Of a DNA stretch of 64,000 nucleotides, positions 1 to 8,974 are shown one piece after another (the stretch's first letter is position 1; the number at the start of each line of letters is the position of its first letter). The notes under the pieces were generated by a model. That model worked only from the letters and a program-made list of their open reading frames with translations, ran no database searches and was not told the origin of the DNA. A program made the translations under genes and the position numbers. This stretch comes from Massilia putida (GTDB lineage Bacteria > Pseudomonadota > Gammaproteobacteria > Burkholderiales > Burkholderiaceae_D): NCBI RefSeq assembly GCF_001941825.1, contig NZ_CP019038.1, forward strand, positions 4,650,001 through 4,714,000, in the 5' to 3' direction.

Positions 1-428
1 GCGAACAGATCGGACACGAGCGTGCGGTCGGCGCCGTCCCGCTTCATGAGGCCGTCGATGTTCGAGGCGCGCCGGAACGGCAGCGGCGCGCCCAGCGGGG
101 CCCGCGTGTTGATCAGCTGGCGGCCGTCCAGGTCGATCAGGACGATGGCGGTTTCGTCATTCGGGGCGAGCGAGCTGGCGTGGCGATAAAAGGTCTCGAA
201 GTCGCCTTTGGCCAGCGCGGGGGAATTCGCCAGCGCGTGCAGGATGCCTTCCTTCGTCTCCAGTTCGTTGTCGACCACCAGGGCGAAGGCGCGCACGGCT
301 TCCTTGACGCTCGTTTCCTGGGCCAGCCGCTCTTCCTGATAGACATACCAGACCGCCAGCACGGCCGCGATGAAGGCGGGCACCAGGATCACCAGGATCA
401 GGATCAGCAGTCGGGTTCGGATACGCAT
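1..428 (-). CDS. Sensor protein N-terminus (partial, probable membrane histidine kinase)
   Basis: Partial gene: it starts at the ATG ending at 428 and runs off the left edge after about 142 codons. The protein opens with a short basic stretch (MRIRTR) and one strong transmembrane helix at about residues 7-27. An extracytoplasmic sensor-like region follows (ETKEGILHALANSP, then IVLIDLDGRQLINTR), typical of dCache-type input domains of membrane sensor kinases or cyclases. The catalytic part is outside the window, so the output is unknown. It lies 88 bases downstream of the HD-GYP response regulator on the same strand, so it could be that regulator's cognate sensor. That pairing is inference. 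Confidence 0.6.
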   Translation of the reverse strand, partial: MRIRTRLLILILVILVPAFIAAVLAVWYVYQEERLAQETSVKEAVRAFALVVDNELETKEGILHALANSPALAKGDFETFYRHASSLAPNDETAIVLIDLDGRQLINTRAPLGAPLPFRRASNIDGLMKRDGADRTLVSDLF

Positions 429-516
429 GGGCCGGAACGGCGGTCGTGACAACGTTGCCTCGAAGCCAGCATACTACCCGACAATGCTCAGCTTGTCCCT
501 GCCTGGAGGTATTAGT

Positions 517-2022
517 TCAGTCCGGCCAGCGTTCGTTGATCTCGGCCGCCTTGTCGAGGTTGCGGATGAGGATATCGACATAGTAGGGATCGAGGTGCTG
601 GCCCGCCACTTCGTGCAGGTAATCGCGCACCTGTTCGATGGGCCACGCCTTCTTGTACACGCGCTCGTGGGTGAGGGCGTCGAACACGTCGGCCACGGCG
701 ACGATGCGGGCATACGGGTGGATGTCCTCGCCCTTGAGACCCTGCGGATAGCCGCTGCCGTCCCATTTTTCGTGGTGCTGGTGGGCGATCACGGCGGCGG
801 CCTTCAGGATCGGGCGCTGCGAGCCGTCCAGGATCTGCAGGCCGATGGTCGGGTGCAGCTTCATGATGTCCCATTCCTCGGGCGTGAGGCGGCCCGGCTT
901 GAGCAGGACGGCGTCCGGCGTGGCGATCTTGCCCACGTCGTGCATGGGCGCGGCATGCATCAGCACGGCCGTCTCGTCGTCCGGCATGCCCGATTCCAGG
1001 GCCAGCAGGTGGCACACCTGGGCCATGCGGCGCACGTGGTTGCCGGCCTCGTTCGAGCGCGATTCGACGACGTCGCCCAGCCGCAGGATCAGCTCGGCCT
1101 GGGTATCGGTGATTTCCTGGTTCAGCAGGATGTTGTCGAAGGCGATGGCCACACCCGAGCAAAATACGTCGAGCAATTGCACGTCGATCTCGTCGATCTC
1201 TTCCACGCCCTTGAGCACCAGCAGCGACGCCTTGCCACTGTTGTTGGGGAAATAGCCGACATAGGTGTCGCCATGCAGCTTGGAGATGCGGTTGTGGCGC
1301 GCCTCGTCCAGCTGGGCGATCAGTTCCGGGCCGATGTCCTGCTCGCCGACGTCGCCGATGCGCGCCAGCACCTCGTACTGGCTCTCGCCCGCGATCACGC
1401 TGGCGCCGGCCACGCGCAGCAGCATGCTCTGTTCCAGGCGCAGCAGGGCGACGACCTGCTGCAGCAGGCCGCTGGCGAAATCTTTCAAATTGCGCTGCTT
1501 GAACAGGTGCGACGAGGCCGAGATCACGCGCTCCAGGCCTTCGCGGTAATTCTGCTGGACGCGTCTGGCGTCCTCGACCTTCATGATGTCGCGGTAGGCG
1601 CGCAGGGCGGCGAACGTCGTCGTGAACAGCTTGGTGCGGTCGAGTTCCGTCTTTTCCTTGTAATCGTTGATGTCGTAGTCGACGATCACGCGTTCCTCGG
1701 GCGCCTGGCCGGGCTGGCCGGTGCGCAGCACGATGCGGGTGAACTGGTTGTCCAGCTCCTGGCGCATCCAGCGCGCCACTTCCAGGCCGCTGTCCTCGCG
1801 CTCCATCACCACGTCGAGGAATACCAGGGCGATATCGTTGTCGCGCGCCAGGATCTCCTTGGCCTCGGCGCCGCTGTAGGCGTGCAGGAAGGAGAGACTG
1901 CGGCCGTCCAGACGGAAGCGGGACAGCGTGAGCTTGGTGATGTCATGGATGTCCGGTTCGTCGTCGACGAGCAGTACTTTCCATGGTGCAAGCTTCGGCG
2001 CGGCTGAGGATAGGAAGGACAT
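517..2022 (-). CDS. Response regulator with HD-GYP phosphodiesterase domain
   Basis: Cytoplasmic two-component output protein of about 501 residues. The N-terminus is a receiver domain (VLLVDDEPDIHD; phospho-acceptor Asp in VFLDVVME). The middle is a DUF3369-like region, and the C-terminus is a complete HD-GYP domain (HDVGK, then HHEKWDGSGYP). Intact HD-GYP domains hydrolyse cyclic di-GMP to pGpG/GMP, so phosphorylation probably sets local c-di-GMP. The reading frame extends upstream to 2127, but the ATG at 2022 gives the usual short lead before the receiver domain, so I chose it; the Shine-Dalgarno is weak. The gene behind it on the same strand is a membrane sensor, its likely partner. Confidence 0.9.
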   Translation of the reverse strand: MSFLSSAAPKLAPWKVLLVDDEPDIHDITKLTLSRFRLDGRSLSFLHAYSGAEAKEILARDNDIALVFLDVVMEREDSGLEVARWMRQELDNQFTRIVLRTGQPGQAPEERVIVDYDINDYKEKTELDRTKLFTTTFAALRAYRDIMKVEDARRVQQNYREGLERVISASSHLFKQRNLKDFASGLLQQVVALLRLEQSMLLRVAGASVIAGESQYEVLARIGDVGEQDIGPELIAQLDEARHNRISKLHGDTYVGYFPNNSGKASLLVLKGVEEIDEIDVQLLDVFCSGVAIAFDNILLNQEITDTQAELILRLGDVVESRSNEAGNHVRRMAQVCHLLALESGMPDDETAVLMHAAPMHDVGKIATPDAVLLKPGRLTPEEWDIMKLHPTIGLQILDGSQRPILKAAAVIAHQHHEKWDGSGYPQGLKGEDIHPYARIVAVADVFDALTHERVYKKAWPIEQVRDYLHEVAGQHLDPYYVDILIRNLDKAAEINERWPD

Positions 2023-2206
2023 TTGACGATCCAATCTCGTAACGATATCAGGGAAAGAGCAAGGCATTGCGGTAAGACAGCACCGGTTGGAAATGATTGT
2101 AGTATGAGCAGTGATCATTAACAACAAGAAATATTAATGACGCAGCGCAATAAGTCACAATGTCGCAACGTGTTGCTTCCCTGTCATTTGCGCCGTCGAA
2201 CCCGGC

Positions 2207-2956
2207 TCATTCGTACAACTTCTGGCAGCGCTCGCACCAGAAGCTGCGCCGGTTCGTCCGGCCCAGGTTCGCCTTGTGGAACGGAATATGGCAGCGGGGA
2301 CAGGTCTTCTGGTTATGCGCCAGCCAATGCTTCTTGAGGGTGAACGCCTTCTTCCATTCCAGAAAATCGAAGCTGTACTGGCGCGCTTCCTGCACGAGGG
2401 CGCGCAGCTTGGCCGGCGGCAGCGCGCCCACGGTCGACCGCGGATCCACGCGGATGCGGAACAGCACCTCGTTCTTGATGATGTTGCCGACCCCGGCGAA
2501 GATGTTCTGGTCCAGCAGGGCGTCGCAGACGAGCGTGTTCGCATTTCTCTTGGCCTCGGCGCGAAGCTTCTTGCGCGCCAAGGCCGGATCCCATGCATCC
2601 GACATGACGTCCGCGGCCCAGTCGTAATACGCGTCGATGTCGCAGTCGATTTCCTTGACGGAACAGGCATAGAAATTCAGCACGCCGCCATCCGCGAAGC
2701 CGAGCGACAGGCGCGGGGGCTTGTCGCGTCCTTCGTCCACGCGATAGGTGCCGAACAGCAGGAAATGGATGCGCACGACCATCGTCGGCATCTGGATGAG
2801 GAAATGCTTGCCCCACGTGCGCAGGGCGACGACGGGCTGGCCGACGAGGCGCGTGGTGTCGATGGCCCAGGTATTGCCCTCGGCGCGCACGATTTCCTGG
2901 CCCACGAACCGGGCGGTCTGCTCTTTCAAGATGACCAGTGACGGGCCTTCCGGCAT
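2207..2956 (-). CDS. Fpg/Nei family DNA glycosylase/AP lyase
   Basis: Base-excision repair enzyme of 249 residues. It starts with MPEGPS, so after Met removal Pro2 is the Schiff-base nucleophile and Glu3 the catalytic acid. The C-terminus carries the family zinc finger (CPRCHIPF, then RRSFWCERCQ) and the H2TH region is present (GVGNIIKNEVLFR). The MPEGP start resembles endonuclease VIII (Nei) more than Fpg (MPELPE), so oxidised pyrimidines are the likelier substrates; that is inference. It is monocistronic, between the HD-GYP regulator and a divergent DUF3016 gene. Confidence 0.9.
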   Translation of the reverse strand: MPEGPSLVILKEQTARFVGQEIVRAEGNTWAIDTTRLVGQPVVALRTWGKHFLIQMPTMVVRIHFLLFGTYRVDEGRDKPPRLSLGFADGGVLNFYACSVKEIDCDIDAYYDWAADVMSDAWDPALARKKLRAEAKRNANTLVCDALLDQNIFAGVGNIIKNEVLFRIRVDPRSTVGALPPAKLRALVQEARQYSFDFLEWKKAFTLKKHWLAHNQKTCPRCHIPFHKANLGRTNRRSFWCERCQKLYE

Positions 2957-3138
2957 GATGCGTCCTCGCTCACGTTACACTGCATCCGATTGTGCTGCGC
3001 ATGAGCCGGGCGCACCTGTGCGGCGACTAACATTTCGATACAAACTATGACGATTCCGTAACGGACGCCAGCATGGAAACCGGCGTATAAGAATCAGGTA
3101 TCAACGGTCGTAGTTCGATGAAGGAAAGGAAGAACATC

Positions 3139-3630
3139 ATGAAATCGTTCGTGAAGACGATGGCCCTGGCGGGCCTGTTGGCGCTGGCCGCGGGCGGTGC
3201 GTCGGCTGCGGTCGACGTCACGTGGGTCCACCCCGAGAATTTCCATGATTTGCCGTTCCCGACGTGGGAGCGCAAGGAGATGCTGGACCAGATCGCCGAC
3301 CATTTTAAAAAGCTGGGCGCGAACCTGCCCCCGGGCGAGGACCTGCGCATCGAGATCACGGATTTCGATCCAGCCGGCCGCCTGATCCCGAGCGCCCGGC
3401 TGGGCCGCGACCTGCGCGTCCTGACGGGGCGCGCCGACTGGCCGCGCATGGAACTGAATTACGCGATCGAGCAGAACGGCCAGGTGATCAAGAGCGGCCA
3501 GGCGCAGCTGCAGGACATGAATTATCAGCAGTCGCTCAATCACTACTTCGATTCGGAGCCGCTGCGCTACGAAAAGCAGATGATCGACGATTGGTTCAAT
3601 AAAACGATTGCGCCGATCAAGAAGCGGTGA
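3139..3630 (+). CDS. DUF3016 domain secreted protein
   Basis: Exported protein of 163 residues with a clear Sec signal peptide (MKSFVKTMALAGLLALAAGG, cleavage near ASA). The mature part matches the DUF3016 pattern: an early VTWVHPENFHD motif and a late LRYEKQMIDDWF motif. The family has no known biochemical role. I placed the start at 3139 because an AGGAAAGGA Shine-Dalgarno lies about 8 bases upstream; an in-frame start at 3118 would put extra charged residues before the signal peptide. It is divergent from the glycosylase and convergent with the next gene. Confidence 0.85.
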   Translation: MKSFVKTMALAGLLALAAGGASAAVDVTWVHPENFHDLPFPTWERKEMLDQIADHFKKLGANLPPGEDLRIEITDFDPAGRLIPSARLGRDLRVLTGRADWPRMELNYAIEQNGQVIKSGQAQLQDMNYQQSLNHYFDSEPLRYEKQMIDDWFNKTIAPIKKR

Positions 3631-3633
3631 TGT

Positions 3634-4611
3634 TCACTGGGGCTTGCCGTCGGCTTTGTCGCGCCAGCGGCCGCCCCCTTCGCGCACCGTGTAATCGGCC
3701 GGCACGGTGAACAGGGCGGCGGCCGGCTCTTCGCGTTTGACGTTTTCGAGGCGGAACACGACGTCGCCGCTGCGCGGGTCGCTGTGCTTCGCGTAGACGG
3801 TCACCATGAGGTCGGGCGCCGTCCACGTCTCGTCCGAGACGACGATCGGGTTGCGGTTGCCGATTTCGCCCGCCGGGATCTCATAGCTGCGCAGCTTGCC
3901 CTCGGCCTTGATGCCATTGAAGTCGCGCGTGCCCAAATCCTTCGTCACGGCCTTCGCTGCCCACTTGACGTCGGCGAACGCGCCGTTCACCAGCGGCGCC
4001 ACTTGCATCTGCACGTTGCGCTGCGCACTCCCGCTCTCGGCCAGCGCCTTCGACACCTGGATGCGCACGTCGCGCTGGATGCGCCGGCGTTCGGCGTCGT
4101 CGAGGCCTTCCACCCGCTTGACGATGATGTCCTCGCTGCCGTCGGCGCGGCGCTGCCGTTCGGCGTCGGGCGGGGTGCCGTCCTTGTGCATGCGGTCGAC
4201 CTTGACCGCCGTGCGGTCGCGCGGATGCAGGATCAGGTTCGTGCCGCCCGCCGGGTCGGCGATCATGACGGTGACGACCTCGCCCTTGGCGTCGCGGAAT
4301 TCCTGGCGCGTGCGGCCGGCGCTGTCGCGGTACGTCATCGTCACGCGGCGGTTGGCGATCTGGTTGCCGTCGGCCAGCGTCTGCGTGCGTTCGGTCACGG
4401 CCTGGGCTCTGTACGGCGCATTCTTGAGAACGGCGCCCCGCATCACGGTGACGCCGGCGCGCGCATCGTGGTCCAGCTTATCGAAACCGAACGCCAGTGC
4501 GCCGTCCGAGGCGCGGCTGGCGCGCGTGGCGTCGCCGTGGGTGTCCTCGGCCAGGGCCGGGGCGAACAGCCCGGCCAGCAGGGCGGCGAGCAGCAGGTGT
4601 CTGGTGGTCAT
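3634..4611 (-). CDS. Secreted protein of unknown function in sigma/anti-sigma operon
   Basis: Exported protein of 325 residues with a signal peptide ending near APALA. The mature region has repeated short beta-rich patterns (VTMTYRDSAGRTRQEF, VVTVMIADPAGGTNLILHP) and an arginine-rich middle (AERRRIQRDVRI). No enzyme motif was recognised. It is the last gene of a three-gene run with an ECF sigma factor and a membrane anti-sigma-like protein, 15 bases after the latter. A role as periplasmic sensor or effector of that regulon, loosely like RseB, is inferred from position only. Confidence 0.7.
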   Translation of the reverse strand: MTTRHLLLAALLAGLFAPALAEDTHGDATRASRASDGALAFGFDKLDHDARAGVTVMRGAVLKNAPYRAQAVTERTQTLADGNQIANRRVTMTYRDSAGRTRQEFRDAKGEVVTVMIADPAGGTNLILHPRDRTAVKVDRMHKDGTPPDAERQRRADGSEDIIVKRVEGLDDAERRRIQRDVRIQVSKALAESGSAQRNVQMQVAPLVNGAFADVKWAAKAVTKDLGTRDFNGIKAEGKLRSYEIPAGEIGNRNPIVVSDETWTAPDLMVTVYAKHSDPRSGDVVFRLENVKREEPAAALFTVPADYTVREGGGRWRDKADGKPQ

Positions 4612-4626
4612 GGCATCCTCCTTCGG

Positions 4627-5118
4627 TTATCGGGTGGCGCTCAGGCGCAGCGCCAGCGGCTGCCCGTCGGCCGCGACGAGCATCTCGGCGCGCACGGAAT
4701 CGCCCGCGTTCTCCGGCGTCAGCGGCACGCCCAGCGCGGCCAGGCTCGTGCGCGGCACGTCGGTGGCGACCATGTGCGGCGACGGCTCCGCGGCGATGCG
4801 CTCGGCCGAGTCGAGCGCGATGAACAGGCCGTTGTCGTCGAGCGCGACGAGCGCGCCGCTGCGGCCGCCGTCGTCCGCGGCGGGCGGGCGCAGCGCGACC
4901 GCCAGGACCAGGGCGCCGGCCACGAGGCCCGACAGGCCGCCGGCCAGCGCCCAACGCCGCACCGTCAACCCGTGATACCAGCGGCGCGGCCCCGGATGCA
5001 GCCGGGCGAAGGCTTGCAGCAATTCCTTCTCGACGCCGCGCGGGGCGTTCAACCGTCCGGCTTCGGCGCGCAGGGCGTCGAACAGCGGATCGCGGTCGGT
5101 CGTTTTTCGGGTGTCCAT
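4627..5118 (-). CDS. Probable anti-sigma factor, single-pass membrane protein
   Basis: Protein of 163 residues with a cytoplasmic N-terminal segment of about 45 residues, one transmembrane helix (WALAGGLSGLVAGALVLAVAL) and an extracytoplasmic tail of about 95 residues. No zinc-binding HxxxCxxC motif is visible, so it is not a ZAS-type anti-sigma factor; the assignment rests on topology and on its place right after an ECF sigma gene. The ATG at 5118 is chosen because AAAAGGAGA lies 6 bases upstream. An alternative ATG at 5136 overlaps the sigma stop codon. Either start implies co-translation with the sigma factor. Confidence 0.7.
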   Translation of the reverse strand: MDTRKTTDRDPLFDALRAEAGRLNAPRGVEKELLQAFARLHPGPRRWYHGLTVRRWALAGGLSGLVAGALVLAVALRPPAADDGGRSGALVALDDNGLFIALDSAERIAAEPSPHMVATDVPRTSLAALGVPLTPENAGDSVRAEMLVAADGQPLALRLSATR

Positions 5119-5132
5119 GGTGGCTCTCCTTT

Positions 5133-5717
5133 TCATGCCGCGGCGTTTGCCGCGTGCCAGCCGGCCAGGCGCTTGGCCAGCGCGGCCCGCCCGCGCGACA
5201 GGCGCGAACGCACGGTGCCGATGTCGACCTGGCAGATGTCGGCGATCTCGGCGTACGACAGGTCGTGCATCTCGTACAGGATGACGGCGTCGCGGTAATG
5301 CGGCGCCAGCAGCGCCAGCGCGCGCCGCACTTCTTCCGCGGCCTCGTTGTTCAGCAGGCGTCCCAGCGGACAGGCGGCGTCGTCCGGCGGGTCGGCCGCG
5401 GCATCGCCGTCGTCGTCCGGGCCGGACAGCACCACGTGGCGCTGGTGCCCCGTTTCGTGTTTCAGGATCAGGTTACGGGCCACGCCGAACAGGAAATGCT
5501 GCAACGCCCCGCGCAGCGGATCGAACCGGAACCGTTCCGTCAACAGGCCCATGAACGTTTCCTGCACCACGTCGGCCGCGGTGTCGGCCGAACCGCAGCG
5601 CAGCAGCGCGAAGCGGTACAGCGGACCCTGGTGGCGCCGGTATAAGGCCGCGAAGGCGTCGGCGGCGCCGCCGCGCATCTGGCGCAGCAGGTCGGTGTCA
5701 GTGGTTGTCGTGATCAT
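5133..5717 (-). CDS. ECF-type RNA polymerase sigma factor
   Basis: Sigma-70 family ECF factor of 194 residues. Region 2 is at the N-terminus (FAALYRRHQGPLYRFALLR, then VVQETFMGLL) and region 4 at the C-terminus (YRDAVILYEMHDLSYAEIAD and the helix-turn-helix VDIGTVRSRLSRGRAAL). It directs RNA polymerase to a small regulon, probably for envelope stress given its partners. The start at 5717 (MITTTTDTD) fits the family; the frame is open to 5774. It is the first gene of a sigma/anti-sigma/secreted-protein operon. No target promoter was identified. Confidence 0.9.
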   Translation of the reverse strand: MITTTTDTDLLRQMRGGAADAFAALYRRHQGPLYRFALLRCGSADTAADVVQETFMGLLTERFRFDPLRGALQHFLFGVARNLILKHETGHQRHVVLSGPDDDGDAAADPPDDAACPLGRLLNNEAAEEVRRALALLAPHYRDAVILYEMHDLSYAEIADICQVDIGTVRSRLSRGRAALAKRLAGWHAANAAA

Positions 5718-5750
5718 GGGTCGTTGTGTTTTACCCGGGCACGTCGAAAA

Positions 5751-5820
5751 ACCTGCTGCGCGTCGCACTGGCATCCTGCGATGCTCGCTGGACTGTTCGT
5801 ACAGTTGCGCTTCTCGAACG
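5751..5820. repeat. Diverged dispersed repeat, copy A
   Basis: This intergenic stretch shares two blocks with 30720-30802: ACCTGCTGCGCGTCGCA (5751-5767, identical) and ACAGTTGCGCTTCTCGAACG (5801-5820, one mismatch). The region between the blocks is related but of different length. It lies just upstream of the sigma-factor start. Function unknown. Confidence 0.5.
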
Positions 5821-5940
5821 GCATTCCGTCCGCTCGCGACGGTTTTTCGAGGTGCCCACCCATATTCCGGCGGGACGCGGGGAAAGTTCCAGATTTTTTA
5901 TGCTTATTTTGTGTTCATCTGGAAAAGTTTGCGCGGACGT

Positions 5941-6384
5941 TCAGCCGACCCAGTTCACCCGCTCGAACTTGGCGCGGAATTCTTCCGGCATGGCGACGAC
6001 CTGGCTCGTCTTGTAGTTGAAGAAGACGAAGCCCTGCTTGGCCATCGCGACCAGGGCCTTGTCCTTGGGGCGGGTGACGCGGAACGTGATGTCGCCGCCG
6101 TATTTGTTGAAGTCCATGACGCCCACTTCGAACAGCAACTGGTCGCGCGCGTGCGCCTCGGCGCGGTAGGTCGTCGCGAGGTCGGTGACGATGATGCCCG
6201 TGCCGTCGCGCTCCGTTTCGGGGACGCCGAATTCGAACAGGAAGCGTGCCCGCGCCTCGGAGATCATCGAGATCATCGAGTCGTTACCCAGGTGGTTCGC
6301 CGCGTTGATGTCGGTGACGCGCACCGTCAGCAAGGTCGTGTAGTAGTACTGGTCTTCGGGGAAGGTGAGGGTCAGTCGTGCCAT
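5941..6384 (-). CDS. Hotdog-fold acyl-CoA thioesterase
   Basis: Protein of 147 residues, the usual length for 4HBT-type single hotdog domains. It has the characteristic N-terminal strand and turn (VRVTDINAANHLGNDSM, with the Asn/His pair near the active site), followed by SEARARFLFEFG and a C-terminal strand (GFVFFNYKTSQV). Such enzymes hydrolyse acyl-CoA thioesters in the cytoplasm, and the substrate cannot be read from sequence. It is probably monocistronic, 55 bases beyond the downstream end of the M20 peptidase gene on the same strand. Confidence 0.85.
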   Translation of the reverse strand: MARLTLTFPEDQYYYTTLLTVRVTDINAANHLGNDSMISMISEARARFLFEFGVPETERDGTGIIVTDLATTYRAEAHARDQLLFEVGVMDFNKYGGDITFRVTRPKDKALVAMAKQGFVFFNYKTSQVVAMPEEFRAKFERVNWVG

Positions 6385-6439
6385 AGGTGCATTCTACCCC
6401 GTGCGGGTAGCGTGTCCGGTTGAGGGGATTCGACGGGCG

Positions 6440-7741
6440 TCAACGCGTCAAACGATAGATCAGCAGCGCCGCGCGCACGGCACCCCGTTCGATCGACCCG
6501 ACATCCAGGTCTTCGTTCGGCGAATGGGCGCCGTTGCCGCTCGCGCCGAGGCCGTCGAGGCTGTCGACGAGCGGTGCCACGAACTGGATGTCGCCCGCGC
6601 CGCGGGACTCGGCCGGCACGGCGCCGACCGGTCCCAGTCCGGCGTCCTGGCTGGCGCGCGAATACAGGTCGAGCAGCTTCAGGTTGCCGGGCGTGACGGC
6701 CATCGGAGGATAGGAATCGTGGAACGTGATGGTGGCGCTGGTGCCGGGCAGGTTGTGCGCGACGATGTCGCGCATGCGCGCCTGGGCGCGGTCGCGCTGC
6801 GGGTAGTCCAGGTAGCGCAGGTCGGCCTTGACGGTGGCCGTGTTGGCGATCACGTTCGTCTTCCCGAACGCGGTGCCGCGCGAGGCGGCATTGTCGAACG
6901 CGACCTCGGTGCCGCCCAGGATCACGCCCGGATTGAACGTGAGGCCCGGCTCGATCACCTGCTGGCGGAAGGCGTCCAGGATGCGGGCCGTCTCGTACAC
7001 GGCACCGTAGCCGTTGGCGCCGAACACGGCCATCGAGTGGCCCTGGCGGCCCTTGACCTCCAGCTCCCAGCTGGCCGTCGCGCGCCGGCCCACGGTGGCG
7101 GTGGCCATCCCGTTCTTGTCGAGGATGCTGCCTTCGAAGCTGAGGGCAATGTCGCTGCGCTTGGCGAGTTCCGCCATGTCGCCGCGCGACACGCTTTTCG
7201 GATTCCCCGCGTCTTCCTCGTCGCCCGTGAACATGACGGCGATGCGCGCACCGTCGAGGACGCCCGCGCGCTGCAGCGCACGCAGCGCCTCGATGACGAT
7301 CACGTCGCCGCCCTTCATGTCCGACACGCCCTGGCCGCGCACCCGGTCGCCGTCGCGTTTCCACATGGGGACGTCGGAGCCCGGCTCGAACACCGTGTCC
7401 AGGTGGCCGAGCAGCAGCAGGCGCTTGCCGCGGTTGCCCTCGCGCGTCGCGACGAGATGGCCGGCGCGGTGCATTTCCGGCGGCATGTCGATCCAGCGCG
7501 TGCTGAAGCCGAGTTCGTCGAACTGCTTGCGGAACAGCTGCCCCACATCGCGCACGCCGCGCGTGTTCATCGTGCCGCTGTTGACGAGGACGCTTTGCTG
7601 GAGCAGGTCGAGCGCCTGCGGCGCGTGCGCCCTGACCTCGGCGACGATTCTCTGCTCGGTCGGATCGAGCCCGTCCGCTTGCGCCGTTTGTACGCACGCC
7701 ATTGCCGCCAGCGCCAACGCCGTCCCTGTCATCCTGAGCAT
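6440..7741 (-). CDS. M20 family metallopeptidase, exported
   Basis: Zinc exopeptidase of the M20 (glutamate carboxypeptidase-like) family, 433 residues. Metal-binding motifs are in order: LLGHLDTVFEPG (His), GVSDMKGGD (bridging Asp), TGDEEDAG (catalytic and metal Glu), RGAGDIQFVAP and a late GNGAHSPNED His. A dimerisation insert lies between the halves. A signal peptide (MLRMTGTALALAAMACVQTAQA) points to the periplasm or outside. The ATG at 7741 has GGAAAG about 6 bases upstream, so it is preferred over the in-frame ATG at 7771. Confidence 0.9.
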   Translation of the reverse strand: MLRMTGTALALAAMACVQTAQADGLDPTEQRIVAEVRAHAPQALDLLQQSVLVNSGTMNTRGVRDVGQLFRKQFDELGFSTRWIDMPPEMHRAGHLVATREGNRGKRLLLLGHLDTVFEPGSDVPMWKRDGDRVRGQGVSDMKGGDVIVIEALRALQRAGVLDGARIAVMFTGDEEDAGNPKSVSRGDMAELAKRSDIALSFEGSILDKNGMATATVGRRATASWELEVKGRQGHSMAVFGANGYGAVYETARILDAFRQQVIEPGLTFNPGVILGGTEVAFDNAASRGTAFGKTNVIANTATVKADLRYLDYPQRDRAQARMRDIVAHNLPGTSATITFHDSYPPMAVTPGNLKLLDLYSRASQDAGLGPVGAVPAESRGAGDIQFVAPLVDSLDGLGASGNGAHSPNEDLDVGSIERGAVRAALLIYRLTR

Positions 7742-7799
7742 CGCGATCTTTCCAAAAACAATGATGCTCAACTGTACACCGATTCAGCCCGCTTGCGCG

Positions 7800-8126
7800 T
7801 CATGGCTTCGGATCGGTCGGGTACGGCGGCCGCTTGCGCATCTTCTTTACGATGCCGTCGCGGCCCAGCAGCAGCACGAGTTCCGTGTTGCCCTCGCCTG
7901 GGGCCGGTGCCGTGTACAGCCACGCTTCCATGCCCGAGTCGAACACGACCGTCTTCGTGGGGCCGAACGCGGCCAGCAGCTCGGCGCGCGTCGTGCGGCC
8001 CGGCACGACGAGCTGGTCGAAGCGGGTCTCGGCCACGCTCGTGCCGGGCTCGGGCGCGCGCGTGGCGCAGCCGGACAGCAGGCCCGCCGCCAGCATGGCG
8101 ATCAGCAGCGTGCGGCATCCGTTCAT
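7800..8126 (-). CDS. Small lipoprotein of unknown function
   Basis: Protein of 108 residues with a lipoprotein signal (MNGCRTLLIAMLAAGLLSGC; lipobox LSGC, lipidated Cys20). The mature part has TTRAELLAAFGPTKTVVFDSG and ELVLLLGRDGIV, similar to the SmpA/OmlA type of small envelope lipoprotein, but the match is too weak to name. Its ATG overlaps the stop codon of the upstream gene (ATGA at 8123-8126), so the two are translationally coupled. Confidence 0.8.
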   Translation of the reverse strand: MNGCRTLLIAMLAAGLLSGCATRAPEPGTSVAETRFDQLVVPGRTTRAELLAAFGPTKTVVFDSGMEAWLYTAPAPGEGNTELVLLLGRDGIVKKMRKRPPYPTDPKP

Positions 8127-8974
8127 GGCGTCGACTCCTGTGCCGGGGGCGCGTCGTCCATGTACTCGAAGCTGACGAGCGTGTCGTCCGGCCAGCTGCG
8201 GTCCCAGATCGGCGCGTAATACGTGCGGTCGAGCAACACCTGGCAGTCGCAGAACGGCAGCATGTCGCGCGTCTGGTCGCCGCCCGCGTACAGGAAGCGG
8301 AACGGCAGCACTTCCGTGCGTTCGCCCGCGCGCAGGGTCACGGCAAACACGGGCCGCTCGGTGAAAAAGAGGAAATTGCCATCGGGGCTGTTGCACACTT
8401 GCTCCGGACTCGTCAGCGCGTTCGAGATCCACCCGAACAGCGGCGAGCTGTTCGATACGAGCCCGGCTTCCATGCCGACGAGGCATTCCAGGCGCAGGTC
8501 GCCCAGCCGGCGCGTGCCCGGCGGCAGGCCAGGCGTCACCACTTGTGCGCGCCACGTCATGCTCGTCGTCTTGCGGTTGGCGACGACGGCCGCGTCTTCC
8601 TGCAGCGCCTGCCCGTTGCGGGGCAACGTAAAACTGTTGTCGGGCGCGACCGGCACGGGCACGGCGATGTGGTCGCCGATGACACGCAGGGTGATGCCGC
8701 GCATGTCGACGGTCGGCGAACGGGGCAGCAGGCGGAAGCGCAACGTGGCCTGGGGCGCCAGCGCGTGCTCGCGCTGGAACCGCTCCATGCCGCGGATCAT
8801 CTTGCGATACGACTTGTCGACCGGATCGCGCGTGTACGTGACGGTGACGGTCTGGATGTCTTTATCGGCCGGGTTTGCCGCCGCCGGCGCCGTCTGCGCG
8901 TGCGCCGTCCACGCCAGCAAGGCGCCCAGCATTGCCGGCGCGACGACACGCGAGACTGGCCGGCGCATGATCAC
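8123..8974 (-). CDS. Secreted protein of unknown function
   Basis: Exported protein of about 283 residues with a signal peptide (ending AWTAHA) and no recognised domain. It has a conserved-looking cysteine pattern (RLECLVG, EQVCNSPDG, PFCDCQV) and a long beta-rich body. The GTG at 8974 overlaps the stop of the upstream gene; an ATG two codons later (8968) is equally possible. It is the middle of a three-gene coupled run: murein-peptidase-like protein, this gene, then a small lipoprotein. A cell-envelope role is inferred. Confidence 0.7.
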   Translation of the reverse strand: MIMRRPVSRVVAPAMLGALLAWTAHAQTAPAAANPADKDIQTVTVTYTRDPVDKSYRKMIRGMERFQREHALAPQATLRFRLLPRSPTVDMRGITLRVIGDHIAVPVPVAPDNSFTLPRNGQALQEDAAVVANRKTTSMTWRAQVVTPGLPPGTRRLGDLRLECLVGMEAGLVSNSSPLFGWISNALTSPEQVCNSPDGNFLFFTERPVFAVTLRAGERTEVLPFRFLYAGGDQTRDMLPFCDCQVLLDRTYYAPIWDRSWPDDTLVSFEYMDDAPPAQESTP

